Shown one piece after another: positions 8,043 to 15,203 of a stretch of 37,784 nucleotides of DNA. The translations under genes and the position numbers were made by a program. The notes below the pieces were generated by a model. The model was not told the origin of the DNA. It did no database searches and saw only the letters and a program-made list of their open reading frames with translations. How positions within the stretch are numbered: the stretch's first letter is position 1; every line of letters begins with the position of its first letter. The stretch comes from Muribaculaceae bacterium (GTDB lineage Bacteria; Bacteroidota; Bacteroidia; Bacteroidales; Muribaculaceae): assembly GCA_029060285.1 (NCBI GenBank), contig JAIDUH010000175.1, positions 1 to 37,784 of the forward strand, read 5' to 3'.

Positions 8043-9329
8043 TTAAAAATCGGTAATAGCTCCCATGAAGAGCACTGTCCCCGACTGTGTGTCGCGAATC
8101 ATATAAATGAATGGACTGTCTATCTTGACTTCAGTTGGTCTGTTGTATTCAGGACCAGATGTTGCAAACGTACCTCCGAGGCTTGCGGCTCCACCCTCGG
8201 TGCCTTCTTCATCTACGATTATCCTTGCAGCATGCTGAAACAGCGCGAGGACCAGCGGCATGTCAGACACTTTGTCAAGTCCTTGGCTGCAGGTCTTATC
8301 GATTCCCATTTTCTTTAGCGAGGCTAAGATATCTTCATTGATTGCCGTCTCGAATTTTGGCATCATGAGGATGAAGGCCTGTCTTTGCATGGATTTCTCA
8401 TATCTTTCGAGGGTCTCGAAGTCGAATGCTTCCAGCATTTTTGTAAATTCTTTTTTTGTCCCGTTGAGTGGTTGGAATATTGTCAAGCTGTAGCGGTTGC
8501 CCTTATATGGAAGACGCAGACATCTGATTCCTTCGGTCTCGGCATAGTCAAATATATTTTCCAGAGTCTTCATGAAAGGGTTCTTGGTCTTTGATCCGTC
8601 AATGTTGTGGAAGTCCATATCTTTTGTTCGTTCCTTTACGAAGGCCGTTTCCCATGCTCCCTTGAAATAAGTGGTGTTGAGGAAAGCAAGGTCTACTTCC
8701 AACGGGTTTTCGAGAAATGGGTAGATCATTCCGCAAGTCTGGTCGTAGATAAATTTATTTATGGCCTCCATTCCTTGCTTGTCGCCGAGCCATGTGGGAA
8801 ATATCATGCCTCCGAAAATACCTTCTATGTCTGTGGCGAAATCCTGAAAGATATTTACTCCGGGACGATGCCATATAGAGTTGGTGAATCCACACTGGGT
8901 GGCTCCGTCAAACTGGGAGGTCTCTCTCAAAAGGGCGTTGGCGTAGACGTTCAGGTCGTGGAGGGCATCAGCACCGTTGCTATAGCCAAGCATGTTTAGA
9001 ATCTCGTCGCGACATTCGCCGTCGTCTCCGTTTGCCATCATTGCGAAGGTGCAGAAAACGCTGGCAGGTGACACGCAGATATTTCCCGGTTTAGCCTTAT
9101 ATAAGGTGCGGAAGAGATCGGTGGCGAAGCCATTGGCTCTTCCAACGTTGTCCGGAGCTACTTCTTGCAGTGTCCTTGCATCGGCGAAGTCGTAGGTGGG
9201 ACGCTGTAATTCTCCAAGTTCTATAGGGCAGATCACCGGTTTCGGATTTTTAGGATCATCCGTATTGTCGGTGCATCCTCCTGCAAGTAGATAAGTTGCT
9301 GCGACAACTATGTAAGCGTATTTCTTCAT
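8043..9329 (-). CDS. Serpin-family lipoprotein
   Basis: This 428-residue protein is a serpin (serine protease inhibitor fold) with a lipoprotein signal ending LLAGGC (Cys19), so it is likely displayed on the cell envelope. Near residue 374 the reactive-loop hinge reads EEGTEGGAAS, close to the inhibitory consensus with small residues, so genuine protease inhibition is plausible. The C-terminal PFIYMIRD and VLFMGAI segments are classic serpin strands. The gene is 38 bases downstream of the sigma/anti-sigma pair and probably shares their operon. Gut bacterial serpins are proposed to counter host or competitor proteases; the target here is unknown. The predicted scissile region lies around GGTFATSG. 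Confidence 0.9.
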   Translation of the reverse strand: MKKYAYIVVAATYLLAGGCTDNTDDPKNPKPVICPIELGELQRPTYDFADARTLQEVAPDNVGRANGFATDLFRTLYKAKPGNICVSPASVFCTFAMMANGDDGECRDEILNMLGYSNGADALHDLNVYANALLRETSQFDGATQCGFTNSIWHRPGVNIFQDFATDIEGIFGGMIFPTWLGDKQGMEAINKFIYDQTCGMIYPFLENPLEVDLAFLNTTYFKGAWETAFVKERTKDMDFHNIDGSKTKNPFMKTLENIFDYAETEGIRCLRLPYKGNRYSLTIFQPLNGTKKEFTKMLEAFDFETLERYEKSMQRQAFILMMPKFETAINEDILASLKKMGIDKTCSQGLDKVSDMPLVLALFQHAARIIVDEEGTEGGAASLGGTFATSGPEYNRPTEVKIDSPFIYMIRDTQSGTVLFMGAITDF

Positions 9330-9367
9330 TGTCTTATTTGTTTTATATGTTTACTTTATTTATTCTC

Positions 9368-10603
9368 TTATTTTCCGGGATTGAGTATCAATCTCACTCC
9401 TACGTTCAGGTTGAAGTTCCATGGACGTTCCTTATAGATGGTGGATAGATTGGTGCCGTCGTTGAAGTAGTAGCTGACTCCCGGCTCGGCGAATATGCCG
9501 ATATTGGGCAGAGGCTTTAACTGCAGTCCGGGAGCGGCATTGACCGACCATTGCATAGGTTTCTCTTTCTGAGAGGAATATTGCTCAAGCGAGATTCCTT
9601 CAGATGCGGATTTAGTCTGGAATCGATTGCTCACGCATTTCTCTCCCATTACTCCGGCAGATAGGTATAGGTCGACCGCTTTCCATGACCATACTGAAAG
9701 CTTGACGTTGAGAGGAATGCCTATGTAATGCAGCTGTCGTTCTCCTGAAGATACTTTATTGCCTTGGCTTACAGTGAAGTCAGAAGATAACGACGTATAC
9801 ATGACTCCAGTCTCAAGGCTAACACGATCTGTCAGGCCATACAGGAAGGTAATACCTGCCTTTATAGGCTTATGATGGTGAGATTCTGTGGATATGGGTA
9901 CTTCATCTGGATCTCCATAAAGTGGGGGTGTATTTGGAGACTCAAAATTAGGATCTCCGAATGAATTACTAATGTTTGTGCTGGATCTTTCCCCCATACT
10001 TTCGGTAGCCTGCCCGATTCCGGACGTATAAGCTGCTACTGCGTACCTGCCATTATGATTTTCATAGCTTCTCCGTTTAGGAGCAATCCCAGCATACTGA
10101 GGTTTCCCTTTCCCGGTGTCGTTTTGCTTATAATCCTTTATATCGGTTTCAACTGCGGTGTTTTGACCTTCCTGAGAAACAGTGTCAATGTATGAAGCGA
10201 TACATTCATTCCCGGATGTGGATGATACCAATTCTTCCTCTTCATCTCCTACGTTTAAGATGTCAGTTATCTTTTGAATTTTAGTTGTGGTTGAAGACTG
10301 AGCTTGTTCTGTAGTTGTCGGGAATGAATGCACCGGTTCGTCCAAGACATTTTCTGAGACAGAAGTGTAAGCTGCTATCCCGGTATCGCTGACTTCGAGT
10401 GATTCCCCACGGCTGATCCATAAGAGAAAAATTCCTCCTATCGAAAGCAAAGCGAGCAGGGCTGCGGCTACAGCTGCCTTCCTTCGCCAAGAGCTTATGG
10501 GCGCAGATGGTTCAACCCCAAGGCTTTCCCAGAGTCCTTCAGGCGCATCCATCTCAAAGTCAGAAAGGCCTTCGCGCAGATCTTCGATCCATTTCTCTTT
10601 CAT
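9368..10603 (-). CDS. Dual membrane-spanning anti-sigma factor-like protein (inner-membrane helix plus outer-membrane barrel)
   Basis: This 411-residue protein has three parts. Residues 1-40 form a short cytoplasmic segment (WIEDLREGLSDFE, then PEGLWESLG). A single transmembrane helix spans about 43-63. A low-complexity, Ser/Thr/Asn-rich linker covers about 64-247. The C-terminal 164 residues have alternating amphipathic strands of a PorT/OmpW-like beta-barrel. One chain would thus reach from cytoplasm to outer membrane. This matches the Dma class described in Bacteroides thetaiotaomicron, where such proteins sequester a partner ECF sigma factor. The ATG overlaps the sigma factor's TGA by four bases, which supports partnership. 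No zinc-finger anti-sigma motif is present. That it binds this sigma factor is inference. Confidence 0.75.
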   Translation of the reverse strand: MKEKWIEDLREGLSDFEMDAPEGLWESLGVEPSAPISSWRRKAAVAAALLALLSIGGIFLLWISRGESLEVSDTGIAAYTSVSENVLDEPVHSFPTTTEQAQSSTTTKIQKITDILNVGDEEEELVSSTSGNECIASYIDTVSQEGQNTAVETDIKDYKQNDTGKGKPQYAGIAPKRRSYENHNGRYAVAAYTSGIGQATESMGERSSTNISNSFGDPNFESPNTPPLYGDPDEVPISTESHHHKPIKAGITFLYGLTDRVSLETGVMYTSLSSDFTVSQGNKVSSGERQLHYIGIPLNVKLSVWSWKAVDLYLSAGVMGEKCVSNRFQTKSASEGISLEQYSSQKEKPMQWSVNAAPGLQLKPLPNIGIFAEPGVSYYFNDGTNLSTIYKERPWNFNLNVGVRLILNPGK

Positions 10604-11166
10604 ATGTAGGGGTTGTTAGATTGATAATTCTTAATTCTTGCTGCCAGTAGAGCTTTCGCCCTATGGAACTGGGAGGCTGATGAAGCTTCCTTGATGTTGA
10701 GGATGGAGGCGATTTCCTTGTGAGACTTCTCTTCGAATACGTATAGGTTGAAGACTGTCCTGTAGCCTGGTGGAAGTTCCCTGATCAATTTATGTAGAGT
10801 TTCCATTGAGAGGCCTTCGAGTTGCGGAGATTCATCGTCTTCCGGTTCTTCTGCCTCAAAAGAAAGAGCCATAATTTCAGAACGGTAGGCATTGCGGATA
10901 AACTGAAGAGATTCGTTGATCACAATCCTTGTTAGCCAGGCCTTAATTGATCCGGGACCTCTATATTCAAAAGAGCTCATTGAAGCGAAGATACGAATGA
11001 AACTGTCGTGGAGCACATCTTTCACATCGTCAGAAACAGACAGATAGCGGGCGCATACGCCGGTAAGGTAGCCGGCGTATGTACAGTACAAGGCTTTCTT
11101 GGCTGAGGAATCATCCTTTCGCATCAGCCTTGCGATCTCCTCTTCTCTGTCGTCGCTATCAGCCAA
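10600..11166 (-). CDS. ECF-type RNA polymerase sigma factor
   Basis: This 188-residue protein has the ECF layout: region 2 at about residues 25-95 (LHDSFIRIFASMSSF, then GSIKAWLTRIVINESL) and region 4 at about 125-178 (LPPGYRTVFNLYVFEEKSH, then KEIASILNIKEASSASQFHR), the helix-turn-helix for the -35 site. The reading frame has no ATG before residue 15. The segment EEEIARLMRKDD is part of the normal N-terminus, so a TTG at 11166 is the most likely start. It lies one base after the stop of a 39-codon ORF, suggesting coupled translation. The stop overlaps the next gene, a candidate membrane-spanning anti-sigma factor. Confidence 0.88.
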   Translation of the reverse strand: MADSDDREEEIARLMRKDDSSAKKALYCTYAGYLTGVCARYLSVSDDVKDVLHDSFIRIFASMSSFEYRGPGSIKAWLTRIVINESLQFIRNAYRSEIMALSFEAEEPEDDESPQLEGLSMETLHKLIRELPPGYRTVFNLYVFEEKSHKEIASILNIKEASSASQFHRAKALLAARIKNYQSNNPYI

Positions 11167-11167
11167 C

Positions 11168-11287
11168 TTATACGATTTCAGATTGAGGTGTATCGAATTT
11201 GTTGTTATTCTGGCTGTCGTCTATGTCGGAGCATGCTCCGGAAAAAAGACTCAAGCATTCTATTCCTGCAAATATCAGTTTTTTCAT
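11168..11287 (-). CDS. 39-residue lipoprotein-like peptide upstream of the sigma factor
   Basis: An ATG at 11287 opens a 39-codon frame beginning MKKLIFAGIECL and reaching SLFSGACSD, which looks like a signal peptide with a loose lipobox (Cys19). A 20-residue polar tail rich in Asp, Asn and Gln ends at TAA 11168-11170. The stop is one base from the sigma factor's TTG codon. It could be a real tiny lipoprotein, a signal-peptide-like leader for coupled translation, or a truncated gene. No family can be named. The KK-hydrophobic-small-Cys pattern and the position are the supporting evidence. Confidence 0.5.
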   Translation of the reverse strand: MKKLIFAGIECLSLFSGACSDIDDSQNNNKFDTPQSEIV

Positions 11288-11590
11288 AATTGTATAGGTT
11301 CTTATAAATTAATAATATTCGATCGAACTTCTATTCAATAAATAAGGAATTATGAAAACCTTGCATGTAGGAGTGAAAAAATTGAATGTTTATTTGTATA
11401 TGCGATACAAATCATGCGTGAGGCAGAGGAATCAAAAATTATGAATATATCACAAAGCGCCTCTCCGAGGCTACTGAGATTTTGTCAGGGGATGCCCCGG
11501 ACTGAAGTCCGTGGTTTGTGCATTATGACAGCTCTCCGAGCTGATATGTTAGAGTCTAAAATCTGAACATAAAAGGGAATATTCTACTAA
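11288..11590. other. Intergenic stretch with scattered palindromes
   Basis: Between the sigma-factor operon and the DUF418 gene there is no convincing gene. TTCGATCGAA (11318-11327) is a perfect 10-base palindrome in front of the small lipoprotein ORF and could be a regulatory site. The right half holds the short hairpins listed at 11459-11541. No consensus TAnnTTTG box was found on the minus strand, which would fit a promoter read by an alternative sigma factor. Confidence 0.4.
11459..11541. repeat. Cluster of three short palindromes
   Basis: GCCTC-TCC-GAGGC (11459-11471), CGGACT-GA-AGTCCG (11498-11511) and GCTC-TCC-GAGC (11531-11541) are three small hairpins within 83 bases. The first and third share the TCC loop and CTC/GAG core. 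They resemble dispersed REP-like palindromes and carry no open frame. Confidence 0.55.
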
Positions 11591-12811
11591 TTAATTTTTG
11601 AAAATAGGGAAGATGCGGAGGTAGGTGAGGCAGCGCCAAATCCATTCGAGGGGACCGAAGCGGAAATAGCGGAGCCATAAGGCGCTGAAGCATATTTGGA
11701 ATGCAAATACGCATAGCACGGTGAGTTCTACATAGATCAGACCGGTGTCGGCTCCGAATCCAAATCCGGTGCCATAGTATATAAGCATTCCGATGAGCGA
11801 CTGACCGATGTAGTTGGTCAGTGCCATTCTGCCAGGATATGCGAGAATTTTCCAGCAAGCGGCGTCTTTATTCTTTAGATAGAGCAATCCTATAGCTCCG
11901 ATATAGCCGAAAGCAGTGAGATAGACACTTGCAAAATATATTAGGCTGTGGGCTCCGTTGCCAAACGGATGGCCAGACATGGAATCCCAGGCATAAAGGA
12001 GTGAGAGGGGAAGACCCAGACAGAGTCCCCATCCAGCCGCCTTGCGGAGAAGGGCTTTTCTTGTCGCAAGATCGGCATATAGACGGTGGCGTCCGATGTA
12101 GAGTCCGATCATAAAGAGTCCCAATACCTTGAACCAGCGATGACCGTCAACGAATTCCTGGATCCTCACAATCGCTCCCTGGATAAGGAAGTCAAATACC
12201 TTGCTGTAGCTGTCTGCATCACGCAGCCAGTATGCGAAATTCTCCTCTGTAATTCCTACCTTTGCACACTCTCTCCATTGCCAGTCTACTATAGGTGCAG
12301 AGAGAGACAGGTCCATTGCCTCCAACAAAAAGTCGAGGATGACAGGGAGAAAAAGAAGAATTCCGGCAGTCCATAACAAAGCCTTGTCAGAAACCTTTAT
12401 AAAGAGAGGCAATATCATTCCCATCAGTGCATACAACATAAGTATGTCGCCGCTCCATATATACATTAGGTGCAGAAATCCGATTATCAGTAATATAAGC
12501 ATGCGACGATAGAAAATTACGTATGCGTTGCCTCCTCTTTTTGTCACATTGGATATTATTATCGAAAATCCTATGCCGAAAAGAAGTGAGAAGATGGTGT
12601 AGAATTTTCCGTCGACGAATATGCTTAGGAAATATTTTGTGAAATAATCCCATGATGATGTCGGCATTGAAGTGGCGGCTTCTATGGGGAGAAAGGAATG
12701 TAGGGAAAATTCCGGGAAGTTTGCCATGCAGATGCCCAAAAGGGCAAAGCCTCTTAGCGCGTCGAGAATTATGTGGCGCTTTGAGGCTTCTATGGGGGAT
12801 GCAGTTTGCAT
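11591..12811 (-). CDS. DUF418-family membrane protein
   Basis: This 406-residue protein starts with a cytoplasmic tail followed by ILDALRGFALLGICMANFPE, the standard N-terminal signature of DUF418/YeiB-type proteins. About eight to ten hydrophobic helices follow. The C-terminal DUF418 block includes MALTNYIGQSLIG near 335 and RFGPLEWIWRCLTY near 385. Members are inner-membrane proteins related to acyltransferase-3-like transporters; a role in moving or acylating a small substrate is a family-level guess. It lies 52 bases downstream of the malY paralog, a gap filled by a nonamer array, and no separate promoter is visible, so co-transcription is likely. Confidence 0.85.
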   Translation of the reverse strand: MQTASPIEASKRHIILDALRGFALLGICMANFPEFSLHSFLPIEAATSMPTSSWDYFTKYFLSIFVDGKFYTIFSLLFGIGFSIIISNVTKRGGNAYVIFYRRMLILLIIGFLHLMYIWSGDILMLYALMGMILPLFIKVSDKALLWTAGILLFLPVILDFLLEAMDLSLSAPIVDWQWRECAKVGITEENFAYWLRDADSYSKVFDFLIQGAIVRIQEFVDGHRWFKVLGLFMIGLYIGRHRLYADLATRKALLRKAAGWGLCLGLPLSLLYAWDSMSGHPFGNGAHSLIYFASVYLTAFGYIGAIGLLYLKNKDAACWKILAYPGRMALTNYIGQSLIGMLIYYGTGFGFGADTGLIYVELTVLCVFAFQICFSALWLRYFRFGPLEWIWRCLTYLRIFPIFKN

Positions 12812-12828
12812 AGGAGTTATCGAGTTTT

Positions 12829-12873
12829 TATAAGATTTATAAGTCTTATAAGATGTATAAGATTTATAATTTC
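12829..12873 (-). repeat. Five-unit nonamer array (TATAAGATT) before DUF418
   Basis: On the plus strand the units at 12829-12837 and 12856-12864 are identical (TATAAGATT), and those between are TATAAGTCT and TATAAGATG; a fifth, more diverged unit follows. The array overlaps the stop codon of the malY-type gene (12864-12866) and ends 17 bases from the DUF418 start. It has the same 9-base period as the arrays at 1441, 14031 and 15040. Confidence 0.8.
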
Positions 12874-14027
12874 TTTACGAAGGAAAGGAAGCGGTGGAGG
12901 CCGTCGTTGAGGACTGAGCGGGGGCATGCAATGTTCCAGCGCATGTAGCCTTCGCCGTCTACGGTGCCATACATTGTGCCGGCATTTAGCCAGAGATTGA
13001 CATCTTCGATGAGTTTTTCTTCGAGGAATTCTGACTTTAGGCCTAATGCTGTGCAGTCCATCCAGACGAGGTAGGTGGCTTCAAGTTTGGCGATCGGGAA
13101 TTCTGGAAGATTCTTTTCGCAAAACTGCTTCATATATTCGTAATTACCCTTTATGTATTCAAGGAGCTGCCCGAGCCATTCCCCACCTTCATTATATGCC
13201 GCTATAGTGGCAATCACACCGAAAGGATTCACGTCGCATACCTCATTGATGTTTATGGCTTTGTCAATACGGGCGCGTGTATCATCGTCTGGAGCAACTA
13301 TATTGGCAATCTGGAGTCCGGCGATATTGAATGCCTTGCTTGGAGATATACAGATTACTGCTTTGCAACCTGTGGCTTTAGCAACATTAGCGAAAGGAGT
13401 ATACTTGTAGCCATCAAAGACGAATTCGCAGTGTATTTCATCGGAAATCACTGTCACGTCGTGACGACGGCAGATCTCGGCAATGCGTGTCAGTTCGTCA
13501 CTGCTCCATACTCGCCCTGCGGGATTGTGAGGGTTGCATAGGAGCATAAGAGTGGCTTCGGGATCGGAGGCATCCTTTTCCAATTGGTCGAAGTCTATGT
13601 CGTAGGTGTCACCGTTTTTGACAAGCGGGCTCTCCATGATCACGCATCCGTTGTTGCGGATAGAAGAGAAGAAGCAGTTGTAGACCGGAGTCTGGACAAT
13701 CACTTTTTCGCCGGTCTTTGCAAGGGCTTTGATGATTGCAGAGATCGCGGGCACTACGCCGGAGGTGTATATGATCATGTCGCGGTCTATCTGCCAACCA
13801 TGTTTTCTGCCGAACCATGAGGTCACCGCCTCATAATATTCGTCAGGCACTCGTGTGTAGCCGAAGATACCGTTGTCTACTCGCTTGCGCAAAGCTTCGA
13901 TGATGGCGGGAGCAGTCTTGAAGTCCATATCTGCTACCCACATGGGAAGAACGCCCTCCGGGGCACTGTCCCATTTGTAGGAGAGGGTGCCACGGCGGGG
14001 GGTAATGGTGTCGAAATCGTATTTCAT
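12864..14027 (-). CDS. Second MalY/PatB-type aminotransferase (cystathionine beta-lyase family)
   Basis: This 387-residue enzyme starts at the ATG at 14027, because MKYDFDTITPRRGT matches the N-terminus of the family and of the paralog at 3218. An in-frame upstream extension to 14111 consists only of translated repeats. Landmarks are VADMDF near 31, CNPHNPAGRVW near 164, SDEIHCEF near 195 and SPSKAFNIAG with the PLP lysine at about 231. It should be a cytoplasmic C-S lyase or aminotransferase. The upstream gene is a DUF3737 protein on the same strand, followed by DUF418 downstream. A division of labour with the 3218 paralog is possible but not readable from sequence. Confidence 0.85.
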   Translation of the reverse strand: MKYDFDTITPRRGTLSYKWDSAPEGVLPMWVADMDFKTAPAIIEALRKRVDNGIFGYTRVPDEYYEAVTSWFGRKHGWQIDRDMIIYTSGVVPAISAIIKALAKTGEKVIVQTPVYNCFFSSIRNNGCVIMESPLVKNGDTYDIDFDQLEKDASDPEATLMLLCNPHNPAGRVWSSDELTRIAEICRRHDVTVISDEIHCEFVFDGYKYTPFANVAKATGCKAVICISPSKAFNIAGLQIANIVAPDDDTRARIDKAININEVCDVNPFGVIATIAAYNEGGEWLGQLLEYIKGNYEYMKQFCEKNLPEFPIAKLEATYLVWMDCTALGLKSEFLEEKLIEDVNLWLNAGTMYGTVDGEGYMRWNIACPRSVLNDGLHRFLSFVKKL

Positions 14028-14030
14028 ATT

Positions 14031-14075
14031 AGGGGCAATAAGGGCGCTAAGGAGTCTTAGAGCTTTGGGGAGTGT
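14031..14075 (-). repeat. Degenerate nonamer array before the second malY gene
   Basis: Five 9-base units can be placed in register immediately before the start codon at 14027, for example AAGGGCGCT (14040-14048) and AAGGAGTCT (14049-14057). The match between units is weaker than in the other arrays, but the motif resembles the array at 15040-15093. Confidence 0.55.
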
Positions 14076-14082
14076 GGGAGCG

Positions 14083-14113
14083 CCGAGCTGGAAGCTCGGA
14101 CACCGAAACAAAC
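14083..14113 (+). repeat. Palindrome with ACCGAAACAAAC tail, copy 2
   Basis: CCGAGCT (14083-14089), loop GGA, and AGCTCGG (14093-14099) form a perfect stem. The tail ACACCGAAACAAAC (14100-14113) is identical over 14 bases to copy 1 at 127-140. The stem differs by a compensated base pair (CC/GG versus CT/AG), which suggests the fold is maintained. Confidence 0.7.
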
Positions 14114-14145
14114 AGATATTTTGTAAGGGATTTCTAAAAGGATTC

Positions 14146-15012
14146 TTAATCGAAGAAAATTTCTTCTCCGTTTTTCAGCTCTATTTTGCAGTTGGCGGGA
14201 GCCTTAATATTCTTGTCAAGTGTCACTGAACCAATCTCATCCGCTACGATATGACCGGAAGCCGGATTCTTGATATTGGTGATTTTGCCGGAAATTAAGG
14301 CGTTGACATTCGAATATTCGAAGGCGCGGTCGCAGTCAGGGCCGAATGTGCAATTTTCAAGAGTCAGATTGTCGGCATAGCAGAGCGGTTGCTCGCCAGT
14401 GATGTGGCAGTTTACGAGACGCAGGTTTTTGGAATGCCATCCAAGATATTCTCCGTTGAGTTCAGAGTCATAGATAGTGACATTTTCCACCTCCCAGAAA
14501 GCATCCTTTGTAGTTATCTTCGCATTGCGGATCACGACGTTTTTTACATATTGGAACACATATTTACTGTCGGACTCCAGTCCGTCGACTTCTATGTTCT
14601 CACTGAACATGAATGGGTATGTGCCGTCATGGAGCTTGAGATTCTTTATCTTGATGTCTTTGCAGCGCCAGAATACTTCGTCGGCATCGTTCATCACCAC
14701 GTTTTCAATATCGAGGTCATACATTTCGCGGAACATCTTGGGAGCATCAATGACAGTATCCTTCATCTTTAGATGATCGCTATACCAGAGTGCGGAGCGG
14801 CCTCCTACTGCAAAATAGCAATGATCGATGAGAAAACGGTGGACATGCCAGAAAGGATAATTGCCTTCGAAAGTACAATTTATAGCTTCGATATTGCTGC
14901 ATTCCTTGATAGCTGATTCTCCTGCTCGGATCACTACATTTTCCAGTCTTACATTGTGGGTTTCGAAAAGGGGGCGTTCGCCACCGAATTCTTTATCTTT
15001 AATTATTTCCAT
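14146..15012 (-). CDS. DUF3737-family right-handed repeat protein
   Basis: The 288-residue protein begins at the ATG at 15012 (MEIIKDKEFGGERPLFE), the normal start of DUF3737 proteins; the upstream in-frame 42 codons are translated nonamer repeats. The chain is made of short beta-strand repeats such as NVVIRAGES, NVVMNDADE and NLTLENCTFG, typical of a right-handed parallel beta-helix like pectate lyases and autotransporters. No signal peptide is visible, so it is probably cytoplasmic. Its function is unknown. In other bacteria DUF3737 genes are found near PatB/MalY genes, as here, where a malY paralog follows 118 bases downstream. Confidence 0.82.
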   Translation of the reverse strand: MEIIKDKEFGGERPLFETHNVRLENVVIRAGESAIKECSNIEAINCTFEGNYPFWHVHRFLIDHCYFAVGGRSALWYSDHLKMKDTVIDAPKMFREMYDLDIENVVMNDADEVFWRCKDIKIKNLKLHDGTYPFMFSENIEVDGLESDSKYVFQYVKNVVIRNAKITTKDAFWEVENVTIYDSELNGEYLGWHSKNLRLVNCHITGEQPLCYADNLTLENCTFGPDCDRAFEYSNVNALISGKITNIKNPASGHIVADEIGSVTLDKNIKAPANCKIELKNGEEIFFD

Positions 15013-15039
15013 AATTTTTGAGGGTTTAGGGGGGTAGAT

Positions 15040-15093
15040 CTTTAAAGTCATTAAGGTCCTTAAGGTCTTTAGGGGCTTTAAGGTGCTTAACGA
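15040..15093 (-). repeat. Six-unit nonamer array before DUF3737
   Basis: Six 9-base units lie in exact register. Plus-strand examples are CATTAAGGT (15049-15057), CCTTAAGGT (15058-15066) and CTTTAAGGT (15076-15084). The array is in frame with the gene and would be mis-translated as a Leu-Lys-Thr-rich tail if an upstream ATG were chosen. Confidence 0.8.
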
Positions 15094-15100
15094 ATGAGTT

Positions 15101-15130
15101 AAGAGGCGACTTTTTTGGGGTCGCCTCTTT
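15101..15130 (-). terminator. Terminator after the pectate lyase operon
   Basis: AAGAGGCGAC (15101-15110) pairs perfectly with GTCGCCTCTT (15120-15129) around a nine-base loop. It lies about 75 bases past the stop of the last pectate lyase gene. The T-run on the minus strand is short, so efficiency is uncertain. Confidence 0.6.
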
Positions 15131-15203
15131 ATTAACAATTAAGAATTATCAGATGTTTTGAATCTGAGATTTTGGTAGGAATGTACTAAATATAGGTATA
15201 ATT

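Noticed and set aside
14028..14111. N-terminal extension of the second malY gene
   Set aside because: It translates a repeat array and part of a palindrome; the paralog and family begin at MKYDFD (14027).
15013..15138. N-terminal extension of the DUF3737 protein rich in Leu, Lys and Thr
   Set aside because: It is the translation of the nonamer array; the family start MEIIKDKEF lies at 15012.
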